A stretch of 7,540 bases of DNA from an uncultured Phenylobacterium sp. (lineage in GTDB: Bacteria; Pseudomonadota; Alphaproteobacteria; Caulobacterales; Caulobacteraceae). Positions 1 through 6,654 of the stretch are shown in pieces. The stretch lies in NCBI GenBank assembly GCA_945952175.1, contig CAMFHW010000192.1, positions 1 through 7,540 of the forward strand. The letters run 5' to 3'. Position 1 is the stretch's first letter, and each line of letters starts with the position of its first letter. The translations under genes and the position numbers were made by a program. The notes under the pieces are model-generated. The model was not told the origin of the DNA and did no database searches. It saw only the letters and a list, made by a program, of their open reading frames with translations.

Positions 1-983
1 GGGCCGAGTGCGCCTGCGCCTACGCACAGCAGGTTGGCGGGGTAGGGGCGGAGGTGCGCGCGCACGGGGGGGGGAGGGCGCGCCCGGTCCTTCTCGGTGG
101 TCACCAGGCCGGCGCCGTGATGGGCGGCGCTGGCGGCCAGGGTGTTCAAGGTCGCCTCGTCATAGGCGGCGTGGTCGGGGAAGCTCGCGAAATCCACCAG
201 CTCGCAGCCGGCGGCCTTGAGCGAGCGTTCCACCTTCCAGGGCTTGCCGATGCCGGCGAAGCCGAGCTGCGGACCGGGCGGCGGCGCGGCCGCCGGGGCC
301 AGTCGGGCCACCAGCACAGGCAAGGCGCCGAACACCGCCACCAGGTCGGGGTCGGGCGCTTCCAGGTCGGAGGGCAGCATCAGGATCACGGCGTCGGCGC
401 GCGCCAGGCCCGCGGCCAGGGGCTCGCGCAGCGGCCCCGCCGGCACGACCCGTCCGTCGCCCAGCGGCCACTCGCCATCGCGGGTCTCGCCGTCGACCAC
501 GACCAGCGACAGCGCCTTTTTCAGCGACGGATTCTGGTGGCCGTCGTCCATGACCACCACGCGAGCGCCGTCGGCCACGGCGGCCTGCGCCCCGGCCACG
601 CGATCCCGCGACACCCAGAACGGCGCGTCGGCGGCCAGCATCAGGGGCTCGTCCCCGACCTCGGCGGCGCTGTGGCGCTCCGGGTCGACGCGCACGGGCC
701 CAGCCAGGGTTCCGCCATAGCCGCGCGACAGGCCGTGCGCCGCCACGCCCCGCGCCGACAGGCGGCGCAGCAGCTCGCGCACGACGGGGGTCTTGCCCGC
801 GCCGCCCACGGTCAGGTTGCCCACGCAGATCACCGGCAGGCCCGGATCGACCGGCGTCGTCCTGGCGATCCGCCGTGCGGTCACCGCCGCCCAGATCCAG
901 GACAGCGGGGTGAGCAGGGCGCGCGTCACTGGCGCCGGGCCGCGCCCGCGCAGATACCACCAGCGCGGCGTGGCGAGCCTCAT
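1..983 (-). CDS. lpxK: Tetraacyldisaccharide 4'-kinase LpxK (3' end cut by window edge)
   Basis: LpxK phosphorylates the 4' position of the tetraacyl-disaccharide 1-phosphate to give lipid IVA, at the cytoplasmic face of the inner membrane. Reading the minus strand from the ATG at 983-981 gives 327 uninterrupted codons up to the edge, with no stop. Visible signatures are an N-terminal hydrophobic/aromatic anchor (about residues 8-38), a Walker A loop VGNLTVGGAGKTP (54-66), LSRGYGG (85-91), a DDGHQN motif (146-151) and the family's late TTEKD motif (295-299). The ATG overlaps the waaA stop by four bases (ATGA, 980-983), and no clear Shine-Dalgarno precedes it, so translation probably depends on coupling to waaA. 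After TTEKD the sequence runs into a proline stretch encoded by a nine-base G homopolymer (66-74 on the plus strand), and the last 20 or so residues do not look like a usual LpxK tail. The family is usually about 320-345 residues, so little should be missing. The identity is secure; the C-terminus is not. Confidence 0.93.
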   Translation of the reverse strand, partial: MRLATPRWWYLRGRGPAPVTRALLTPLSWIWAAVTARRIARTTPVDPGLPVICVGNLTVGGAGKTPVVRELLRRLSARGVAAHGLSRGYGGTLAGPVRVDPERHSAAEVGDEPLMLAADAPFWVSRDRVAGAQAAVADGARVVVMDDGHQNPSLKKALSLVVVDGETRDGEWPLGDGRVVPAGPLREPLAAGLARADAVILMLPSDLEAPDPDLVAVFGALPVLVARLAPAAAPPPGPQLGFAGIGKPWKVERSLKAAGCELVDFASFPDHAAYDEATLNTLAASAAHHGAGLVTTEKDRARPPPPVRAHLRPYPANLLCVGAGALG

Positions 984-2233
984 GCCGGGACCAGGGGTTC
1001 GAGCAGGGCGAGCGCCGTTTGCAGGGCCGCGCCCTGGCGCTCGGCATAGTCTAGCGCCGCCTCGCCCACCTGCCGGCGGATGCCGGGATAGGTCGCCAAG
1101 CCTTTCAGATGCCGCGCGAGCGCCGCCTCGTCGGCCGCCTCGATCGCGGCGACCTCGGCGAACATCTCGTCATAGAGTTCGGCGGCGTTGAAATGATCCG
1201 GTCCAGTCACCAGCGGCACGCCCAGTCGCGCGGGCTCCAGCGGATTGTGCCCGCCGATCCCGCCGACGAAGCTGCCGCCCATCACCGCCATGTCGGCCAG
1301 GCGGAAGAACAGGCCCATCTCGCCCAGGGTGTCGGCCACATAGGCGTCGGTCTCGGGCGCCAGCGGCTCGCCGGCCGCCCGCCGGGCCACCTTCAGGCCA
1401 AGGCCCGCCAGCTCGGCGGCCACCATCGGGCCACGGTCCGGGTGGCGCACCGCGACGACCAGCAGGGCGTCCAAGCCCGTCGCCGCGCGGGCGATGATCG
1501 GCTCCTCCCCCGGATGGGTGCTGGCCGCCAGGATCACCAGCCGGTCGGCGATCGCCGCGCGCAGGCGCCCCAGCTCGGCCTCGTCGCAGGGCAGGGGATC
1601 GCCGACGCGCTTCAGGTTCAGGGCCGGGCCCATTCGACCGCCGAGGGTCTCCAGCCGGGCCGCCGTCGCCGCGTCCTGCGGCAGGATCAGGTCGAAGCAG
1701 GAGAGCAGGCCCCGCGCCGCGCCGGGCACGCGCGCCCAGCCTCGCGCGCTGGCTTCGGTCATCCGCGCCGAGGCCAGGACCAGCTTCACGCCCCGCGCCC
1801 GGGCGCCGCGGATCAGGTTGGGCCAGAGCTCGCTCTCCACCTGGATCCCCAGGCCCGGCCGCCAATGGTCCAGGAAGCGCCGCACCGCGCCTGGCGCATC
1901 GACCGGTGCGAACTGGTGGATCGCGCCGTCCGGCAGGCGCTTGGCCAGCAGTTCGGCGGACGTCACCGTGCCCGAAGTCACCAACAGGGCGAGGTCCGGC
2001 CGCGCGGCCCGCAGCGCCTCGACCAACGGCAGCAGGGACAGGCTCTCGCCGACGCTCACGCCGTGCAGCCAGACCAGGGGACCCGCCGGGCGTGGGCGCG
2101 AGGCGTGGCCCAGGCGCTCTCCCATCCGGGCGGGATCTTCCTTGCCCTGGGCTGCGCGCCGCTTCAGGAGGCCGGGCGCGAAGGGCTCCAGAAGGCCCGT
2201 GGCGGCGGCGTAGAGCGGCGGCAGCAGGCTCAA
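980..2233 (-). CDS. waaA: 3-deoxy-D-manno-octulosonic acid (Kdo) transferase WaaA
   Basis: WaaA (KdtA) transfers Kdo from CMP-Kdo to lipid IVA and is a GT-B glycosyltransferase anchored at the inner membrane. The 417-residue product has the usual family length. It shows the N-terminal anchor followed by the GKEDPARMGERLG segment (30-42), LVWLHGVSVGE (53-63, with Glu63 as the expected catalytic base), the TSGTVTSAE loop (86-94), ESELWPNL (133-140), LGEMGLFFRLADMAVMGGS (303-321) and the C-terminal GGIGGHNPLEPA nucleotide-sugar-binding motif (324-335). The start is TTG at 2233-2231, chosen because the N-terminus MSLLPPLYAAATGLLEP aligns with the family start as I know it and because it overlaps the upstream stop by four bases (TTGA, 2230-2233). 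Only a weak GAAG lies upstream, which suggests coupling to the preceding gene. Whether it adds one or two Kdo residues cannot be read from the sequence. Confidence 0.96.
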   Translation of the reverse strand: MSLLPPLYAAATGLLEPFAPGLLKRRAAQGKEDPARMGERLGHASRPRPAGPLVWLHGVSVGESLSLLPLVEALRAARPDLALLVTSGTVTSAELLAKRLPDGAIHQFAPVDAPGAVRRFLDHWRPGLGIQVESELWPNLIRGARARGVKLVLASARMTEASARGWARVPGAARGLLSCFDLILPQDAATAARLETLGGRMGPALNLKRVGDPLPCDEAELGRLRAAIADRLVILAASTHPGEEPIIARAATGLDALLVVAVRHPDRGPMVAAELAGLGLKVARRAAGEPLAPETDAYVADTLGEMGLFFRLADMAVMGGSFVGGIGGHNPLEPARLGVPLVTGPDHFNAAELYDEMFAEVAAIEAADEAALARHLKGLATYPGIRRQVGEAALDYAERQGAALQTALALLEPLVPA

Positions 2234-3261
2234 ATCGCTTCGGCGCGCGTCAGATGGCAGTCCGACCCGTCGCCGGTCTCCACTTGCAGGGTGCAGTGGC
2301 CGATGCCGAACCGCTTCGCCAGGGTCTCGCAGGTGGCGTGCAGGAAGGCGTCGCCGTCGTCGTTGGCCGGCCGGGTCAGGTGGACGGTCAGGGCAGTCTC
2401 GGTCGTGCTCATCGCCCAGATGTGCAGGTCGTGCACGTCGGTGACGCCGGGCTGTTCGCCCAGCCAGCGGCGGACGGCGGCCACGTCGATGCCACGCGGG
2501 ACGGCGTCCAGCGCCATGTCGACGGAATCGCGCAGCAGGCCCCAGGTGCCGACCACGATCACCACGGAGATCAGCAGGCTGAGCGCGGGGTCGAGCCAGC
2601 CCAGGCCGCCGGTGACCATCATCAGCACCGCGCCGGCCACCACGGCCAGGGAGACGGCGGCGTCGGAGGCCATGTGCAGAAAGGCGCCGCGGACGTTCAG
2701 GTCTTCCTGGCCGCGCATGAACATCATGGCCGTGGCGGTGTTGATCGCCACGCCGATCGCCGCGGTGATGGCCACGGGGAGGGTGGCGACGCTGACCGGC
2801 TCCATCAGCCGGCGCACGGATTCCGAGGCGATGACGCCGACTGCGACCAGCAGCAGCACCGCATTGGTCAGCGAGGCCAGGATGGTCGCCTTGCGCATGC
2901 CGTAGGTGCGCCGCGCGCTCGGCGCGCGCTTGGCCAGGACCGTCGCGCCCCAGGCCAGCAGCAGCGACAGCACGTCGGACAGGTTGTGCCCGGCGTCGGC
3001 GAGCAGGGCCAGCGAGTGCGACATCAGGCCGGCGGCGGTCTCCGCCAGCACGAAGGCGAAGTTCAGAACGATGCCGATCGCGAAGGCCCGGCCAAAATCC
3101 TTCGGCGCGTGGCTGTGGCCATGCCCACCGTGGGAATGGCCGTGACCGTGCGAGTGGCCGTGGTCGTGACCATGGTCGTGCGACCCATGATCATGATGGT
3201 CGTGGCCTTCGTGGCCGTGGTCGTGATGAGCGTGGTCGTTCGCCATGGCCCTATGTCTCAC
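2230..3261 (-). CDS. Cation diffusion facilitator, zinc type (CzcD/ZitB-like), with His-rich N-terminus
   Basis: This is a proton-coupled divalent-metal exporter of the CDF family in the inner membrane. Numbering from the GTG at 3261, residues 1-51 contain 22 histidines in HDHGH/HSHGH repeats, a probable metal-loading segment. About six transmembrane helices follow (roughly 57-78, 84-108, 126-146, 158-181, 196-216, 223-242). The metal site is the HD-HD type: His92/Asp96 in HNLSD and His196/Asp200 in HMASD. This arrangement is typical of Zn2+-transporting CDF proteins. A cytoplasmic ferredoxin-like domain carries VHDLHIW (276-282). The length of 343 residues is normal. Two starts compete. GTG at 3261 makes a GTGA overlap with the DUF374 stop, as at the neighbouring junctions. 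ATG at 3246 gives MANDHAHHDH (338 residues) with AGGG close upstream. The substrate is inferred to be zinc; cobalt, cadmium or nickel cannot be excluded. Its position between lipid A genes is unusual. Confidence 0.93.
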   Translation of the reverse strand: MRHRAMANDHAHHDHGHEGHDHHDHGSHDHGHDHGHSHGHGHSHGGHGHSHAPKDFGRAFAIGIVLNFAFVLAETAAGLMSHSLALLADAGHNLSDVLSLLLAWGATVLAKRAPSARRTYGMRKATILASLTNAVLLLVAVGVIASESVRRLMEPVSVATLPVAITAAIGVAINTATAMMFMRGQEDLNVRGAFLHMASDAAVSLAVVAGAVLMMVTGGLGWLDPALSLLISVVIVVGTWGLLRDSVDMALDAVPRGIDVAAVRRWLGEQPGVTDVHDLHIWAMSTTETALTVHLTRPANDDGDAFLHATCETLAKRFGIGHCTLQVETGDGSDCHLTRAEAI

Positions 3262-3986
3262 CGTGACGTCGAAGGATCAATCGGGCTGCGCCCAACGGCC
3301 GCCTCGGCCTTGCGCGTGGCGGCGGACAGAATGGCCGACCATTCGGCGATCAAGGTCTCGATGGCGGCGTCGTCTGCGTTGGCGGGCACGTAGAAGGGGC
3401 CTTCCCAGATGCAGCAACCGCGCCCGAATGGCGCGGCGATCATCACCTTGTCCCAGACGCTTTGCACCTGGATTGCAGGCGAGACGGCCAGGCCTGTCAG
3501 GAAGATCGGCGCCCCGGTGCGCTTGGCGATCTGCAGCGAGCCAGCCGCGATCACCCCGACGAGACCTCGCGTGCCGTCCGGGGTGACGATCAGGATGCCG
3601 CCGTCGGCGACGTGTTTGATCGCCTCCCGGAACAGGGCCACCGCCTGCCGCGCCTTGGTCGAGTCGCCTTTCTTGGCGGACGACATGCGGATCGCCGGAT
3701 AGCGGGCGCGCTCGAGCGCCAGGGCGATGAACTCCCCGTCCGCCGAGGGCGAGACCAGGCAGCGGCGCTTCTCCTTGCGCCACCAGACCTCGGCCATGCC
3801 CAGGCAGATCGGAATCCGCCCGTGCCAGAACAGGCCGAGCGCCCCCTGGTCGGAGGTCAGCATCGGCTCCAGCTTCTCGACACCTTCGTGCGTCCAGCGC
3901 GTGGTCCGGCGGATCAGGATCAGGTAGCCGCCCAGCACCCAACCCAGGAAGCCCTGGACGTACGGATTGCGCAGCAGCTTCTTCAC
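3258..3986 (-). CDS. DUF374 lysophospholipid-acyltransferase-like protein, candidate lipid A late acyltransferase
   Basis: This 242-residue protein belongs to the DUF374 branch of the LPLAT acyltransferase superfamily. It has an N-terminal membrane-anchoring hydrophobic stretch (about 10-26), GLFWHGRIP (51-59, with His55 as the candidate catalytic His), the SPSADGE motif (79-85), the RMSSAKKGDSTKA segment (100-112) where relatives have RGSS, and TPDGTRG (135-141), a variant of the family's TPDGPRG. The GTG start at 3986 overlaps the msbA stop by four bases (GTGA, 3983-3986). A GGAG sits eight bases upstream (plus-strand 3995-3998), inside the end of msbA. Family knowledge: lipid A late acyltransferases of the LpxJ type from epsilonproteobacteria are, as I recall, DUF374-like proteins. 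The location between msbA and waaA supports, by inference, a secondary acylation of lipid A or its precursor. The acyl donor and the position acylated cannot be read from the sequence. The C-terminal 20 residues after VGRSPID are low-complexity. Confidence 0.88.
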   Translation of the reverse strand: MKKLLRNPYVQGFLGWVLGGYLILIRRTTRWTHEGVEKLEPMLTSDQGALGLFWHGRIPICLGMAEVWWRKEKRRCLVSPSADGEFIALALERARYPAIRMSSAKKGDSTKARQAVALFREAIKHVADGGILIVTPDGTRGLVGVIAAGSLQIAKRTGAPIFLTGLAVSPAIQVQSVWDKVMIAAPFGRGCCIWEGPFYVPANADDAAIETLIAEWSAILSAATRKAEAAVGRSPIDPSTSR

Positions 3987-5761
3987 GCGGCGCTCTCCGC
4001 CTCCAGGTCCTGGCTCTTGGCCAGGCGGGCATAGAGGCCGCTGCGCTTGACGAGCTCGCCGTGGGCGCCGGTCTCCACCACGCGGCCCCTGTCGATCACG
4101 TGGATGCGGTCGGCGCCGCGCACGGTCGAGAGGCGGTGGGCGATGAGGATCGTGGTCCGCCCGGCCATCAGCCGCGACAGGGCCGCCTGGACCTGGGCCT
4201 CGCTCTCGGTGTCGAGCGCGCTGGTGGCCTCGTCCAGCAGCAGGATCGGGGCGTCCTTCAGGAAGGCGCGGGCGATCGCGATCCGCTGGCGCTGGCCGCC
4301 GGACAGCCGCGCCCCGGCCTCGCCCACCGAGGTGTCGTAGCCGTTGGGCAGGGCGCCGATGAAGTCATGCGCCGCCGCGGCCCTCGCCGCCGCCTCGATC
4401 TCCGCCTGGCTGGCGTGGGGCCGCGCATAGGCGATGTTGGCGCGGATCGTGTCGTCGAACAGGAACGGCTCCTGGGTGACGAGCGCGATCTGGTTGCGCA
4501 GCGAGGCCAGCGTCACCTCGCGGATATCGGTCCCGTCGATCGTCACCCGGCCCTCGCTGACATCATAGAAGCGCGGGATCAGGTTCAGCAGGGTGGTCTT
4601 GCCGCCGCCGGACGGACCGACCAGGGCCACGGTCTCCCCGCGGCGCACCTCCAGGCTGACATCGGTCAGGGCCGGCGTGCCGTCGGCATAGGCGAAGCCG
4701 ACATCCTCGAAGCGGATGGTCGCCTCGCCGCGCGTCAGGGCCGGGGCCCCGGCGTGCTCGCGCACCTCCGGCTCGACGTCCAGGGCGGCGAACAGCCGTC
4801 GCGCCGCCGACAGCCCTTCCGCGAACACGGTCTGCAGGTTGGCCAGTTGGCGCAGCGACTGCGAGCCCAGCCCGAGCGCGCCGATGAAGGCCACGAAGGC
4901 GCCGACGTTCATGCCCCCGCTCTGCGAGCGCCAGCCGGCATAGGCGATCACCGCGGCGGTGATCAGGGTCATCAGGGTCTCGGTGGCCGGCGCCGCGCGG
5001 GCCCGGGCGTTCGCGCCCTTCACCAGATGCTCCTGCCGGCGCTTCACCACCTCGGCGACGCGGGCCTCCTCGAAGGCCTCGCGGTTCTCGATCTTCACCA
5101 CCCGCACGCCGTCGAGGCTCTCCATGATCGCGGTCGACAGCGCCGAGGTTTCGGCCATCGCCCCCTTGGCCGCCTTGGTCGAGCGCTTGGAGAACCGCCG
5201 CATGATGGCGCTGGCCACCGGCGCCGCCACCACCAGGGTCAAGGACAGGTAGAGGTCGTTGGAGACCATCACCAGCACCGCGCCCAGCACGGTCAGGAAG
5301 TGCTGGGTGTAGTTGATCACGCCGGAGGTCGCCGCCTCGCGGATCAGGCCGGCGTCATAGAGCACGGAGGAGACATAGGCCCCCGAATGCTGGGTGCGCA
5401 GGCGGGCGAGGTCGGCCCGCACCAGCTTGCCGAACAGCTGCACCTGCACGTCGCCGACCACGGCGTTGCCGATCCGGTTGACCAGCGAGGCCTGGATCAC
5501 CTGGGCGAGGCCCCGGCCCAGGGCGAAGGCGGCGATGGTGAGCGGGATGGCGACCAGGGCGCCGGGCTTGTGCTTGACCAGCAGGTCGTTGATCGCCGGT
5601 TCCAGGATCTGAATGAGCTTGGCGCTCAGCACCGCCGTGACGATGGCCGCGATCAGGGCGCCGAACCACGCCTTCCAGCGCGGCGCCATATAGACCCGCG
5701 CGATCCGGCCGATCAGGGCGCGGGCCGAAAGTTCGGCGGGCTCGGACTGGGGCGCGGTCAT
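3983..5761 (-). CDS. msbA: MsbA-like lipid A/LPS exporter, ABC transporter with fused permease and ATPase
   Basis: MsbA flips core-lipid A from the inner to the outer leaflet of the inner membrane, powered by ATP, and acts as a homodimer. The 592-residue half-transporter has an N-terminal six-helix ABC exporter domain (about 15-325) and a nucleotide-binding domain (about 348-580). The latter contains Walker A GPSGGGKTT (382-390), the Q-loop VTQEP (428-432), the signature LSGGQ (486-490), Walker B ILLLDEATSALD (506-517) and the H-loop His542 in AHRLS. The start taken is ATG at 5761-5759 with AAGG just upstream, giving MTAPQSEPAELS. The frame stays open to 5878, but those 39 extra codons are Arg/Pro/Ala-rich and look non-coding. 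It is the first gene of a coupled operon with DUF374, CDF, waaA and lpxK. Many bacterial exporters share this architecture, so the MsbA role rests largely on the lipid A neighbours. Confidence 0.92.
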   Translation of the reverse strand: MTAPQSEPAELSARALIGRIARVYMAPRWKAWFGALIAAIVTAVLSAKLIQILEPAINDLLVKHKPGALVAIPLTIAAFALGRGLAQVIQASLVNRIGNAVVGDVQVQLFGKLVRADLARLRTQHSGAYVSSVLYDAGLIREAATSGVINYTQHFLTVLGAVLVMVSNDLYLSLTLVVAAPVASAIMRRFSKRSTKAAKGAMAETSALSTAIMESLDGVRVVKIENREAFEEARVAEVVKRRQEHLVKGANARARAAPATETLMTLITAAVIAYAGWRSQSGGMNVGAFVAFIGALGLGSQSLRQLANLQTVFAEGLSAARRLFAALDVEPEVREHAGAPALTRGEATIRFEDVGFAYADGTPALTDVSLEVRRGETVALVGPSGGGKTTLLNLIPRFYDVSEGRVTIDGTDIREVTLASLRNQIALVTQEPFLFDDTIRANIAYARPHASQAEIEAAARAAAAHDFIGALPNGYDTSVGEAGARLSGGQRQRIAIARAFLKDAPILLLDEATSALDTESEAQVQAALSRLMAGRTTILIAHRLSTVRGADRIHVIDRGRVVETGAHGELVKRSGLYARLAKSQDLEAESAA

Positions 5762-5907
5762 CGCCTTGGGGTCGGCTGTCGGGCCTGCGAAGTCAAGCCG
5801 CGCGGGGCCGCGGCGCGGCCGTGGCGCCTCGGGTGCGCTGCCCGCGCCACGCCGCCGCGACGCCGCCACCGCTTCCAAAATCGCCCCGTCCGCCCTAGTT
5901 AGGGCCG
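5762..5907. promoter_or_regulatory. Divergent intergenic region between msbA and the phosphatase gene
   Basis: This 146-bp very GC-rich spacer must drive both the minus-strand lipid A operon and the plus-strand phosphatase. On the minus strand a TTGACT (plus-strand 5796-5791) resembles a -35 element, about 30 bases before the msbA ATG, but no convincing -10 follows. AAGG lies next to the ATG. On the plus strand, 14 bases form a perfect inverted repeat GCCCTA-GT-TAGGGC (5892-5905), ending two bases before the phosphatase ATG. It could be a -10 region or an operator. No Fur-box-like or other known operator was recognised. That promoters lie here follows from the gene layout; the exact elements are tentative. 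Confidence 0.4.
5892..5905. repeat. Short perfect palindrome GCCCTA-N2-TAGGGC before the phosphatase start
   Basis: Two 6-base arms separated by GT sit immediately upstream of the ATG at 5908. The right arm supplies AGGG, the only Shine-Dalgarno-like sequence available. The left part (CCTAGTT) loosely resembles the GCTA-type -10 of Caulobacter housekeeping promoters, which would give a near-leaderless transcript. A dimeric repressor site is the other reading. The symmetry is certain; the function is not. Confidence 0.35.
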
Positions 5908-6591
5908 ATGCCGCCGGAGCAAGCCTTGGCCGATTTCGATCTCGTCACGCCCGGCGGGCGGTTTCGGACCTATCTGGACTACCTCTGGAAGGACCACGCC
6001 TATCTGCGCCTGCGCTTCTCCAACGCCCATTGGGTGTCGGACGAACTGGTACGCACCAACCAGCCCTGGCCCTTCCAGTTGGCCGAATGGAAGCAGCGCG
6101 GGATCAAGACCATCGTCAACCTGCGCGGCGGCTTCGACGCCAGCTTCCATGCGCTGGAAAAGGACGCCTGCGACCGGCTGGGCCTGAAGATGGTCGACTT
6201 CACCATCACCTCGCGCGAGGTCCCCAGCCGCGCCCGCGTCCATGGCGCCAAGGCCCTGTTCGAGAGCCTGGAATATCCGGCCCTGATGCACTGCAAGTCC
6301 GGCGCGGATCGGGCCGGGATCATGAGCGTCTTCTACCTGCACTTCCGCAAAGGCGTGCCGATCCGCGAGGCGCTGGAGCAGCTCTCCCTCAAATACCTGC
6401 ATGTGAAGCACGGCAAGACCGGGGTGCTCGACTACACTTTCGAGCGCTACCTCGCCGAGGGGGAGCCCCAGGGTCAGACCTTCCTCGAATGGGTCGACAG
6501 CCCGGCCTATGACGAGGCCAAGATCAAGGCCGACTTCCGCTCCAACATGTGGGGCCGCCTGCTCACCGAAGGCCTGCTGAAGCGGGAATAG
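5908..6591 (+). CDS. Protein tyrosine/dual-specificity phosphatase-like protein, possibly CtpA-like
   Basis: The 227-residue protein carries a complete cysteine-phosphatase P-loop HCKSGADRAG (128-137), with Cys129 as nucleophile and Arg135 binding phosphate (CX5R). The preceding fold elements are typical of the DSP/PTP group related to the family annotated as 'phosphatase fused to NAD kinase': LVRTNQPWPFQLAEWKQRGIKTIVNLRG (48-74) and VDFTITSREVPSR (96-108), which probably holds the general-acid loop. There is no signal peptide and no clear membrane helix, so it is predicted to be cytoplasmic. The gene is divergent from msbA. Caulobacter crescentus has an essential phosphatase homologue of this general type, CtpA, tied to outer-membrane integrity and, in later work, to lipid A. 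The neighbourhood makes orthology plausible, but I cannot align the two. Substrates could be phosphoprotein, inositol-type or lipid phosphate; none is shown by the sequence. The ATG at 5908 has only AGGG at a short distance. Confidence 0.88.
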   Translation: MPPEQALADFDLVTPGGRFRTYLDYLWKDHAYLRLRFSNAHWVSDELVRTNQPWPFQLAEWKQRGIKTIVNLRGGFDASFHALEKDACDRLGLKMVDFTITSREVPSRARVHGAKALFESLEYPALMHCKSGADRAGIMSVFYLHFRKGVPIREALEQLSLKYLHVKHGKTGVLDYTFERYLAEGEPQGQTFLEWVDSPAYDEAKIKADFRSNMWGRLLTEGLLKRE

Positions 6592-6642
6592 GCCGCCTCT
6601 TGTCAGCCGGCCGCGCGGCGCTCAGCCTGGGGCCGGGCGTTC

Positions 6643-6648
6643 GGGGAG
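6643..6648 (+). promoter_or_regulatory. Ribosome binding site GGGGAG for the NTF2-like gene
   Basis: GGGGAG lies six bases before the ATG at 6655 and is the best Shine-Dalgarno match near any start in this window. It fixes the start of the small exported protein. The 63-base gap after the phosphatase stop (6592-6654) has no clear promoter or terminator, so the two plus-strand genes may be co-transcribed. Confidence 0.6.
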
Positions 6649-6654
6649 ACGGCG

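Noticed and set aside
160..1047. 295-codon minus-strand open frame starting inside waaA
   Set aside because: It is in the wrong frame for lpxK. The frame from 983 contains the P-loop, DDGHQN and TTEKD, whereas this one is Arg/Gly-rich noise.
54..1049. 331-codon plus-strand open frame at the left edge
   Set aside because: It is antisense to lpxK and has no motif; its composition is that of a GC-rich complement.
1109..2905. 598-codon open frame on the plus strand across waaA and the CDF gene
   Set aside because: It spans the complement of two well-supported genes with low-complexity composition and no recognisable motif.
3102..3240. CATGGTCGTG-like tandem DNA repeats considered as a repeat array
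   Set aside because: They are imperfect and fully explained by the His-rich coding sequence (alternating His with Asp, Gly or Ser codons).
1906..3393. 495-codon plus-strand open frame
   Set aside because: It is antisense to waaA, CDF and DUF374. Its Val/Met-rich part is merely the complement of the His-rich repeat.
5762..5878. 39-codon N-terminal extension of msbA
   Set aside because: The residues are Arg/Pro/Ala-rich and unlike ABC exporter N-termini. The internal ATG at 5761 with AAGG gives a typical start.
4061..5902. 613-codon open frame on the plus strand opposite msbA
   Set aside because: It is rich in His, Gln, Arg and Gly, shows no domain, and lies opposite a full-motif ABC transporter. 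It is a GC-driven antisense open frame.
5899..6411. 170-codon minus-strand open frame opposite the phosphatase
   Set aside because: The plus-strand frame carries an intact CX5R active site; the opposite frame has no recognisable domain.
6592..6654. GC-rich gap considered as a terminator
   Set aside because: No stable stem followed by a T-tract was seen. It is better explained as a short operon spacer with the GGGGAG ribosome binding site.
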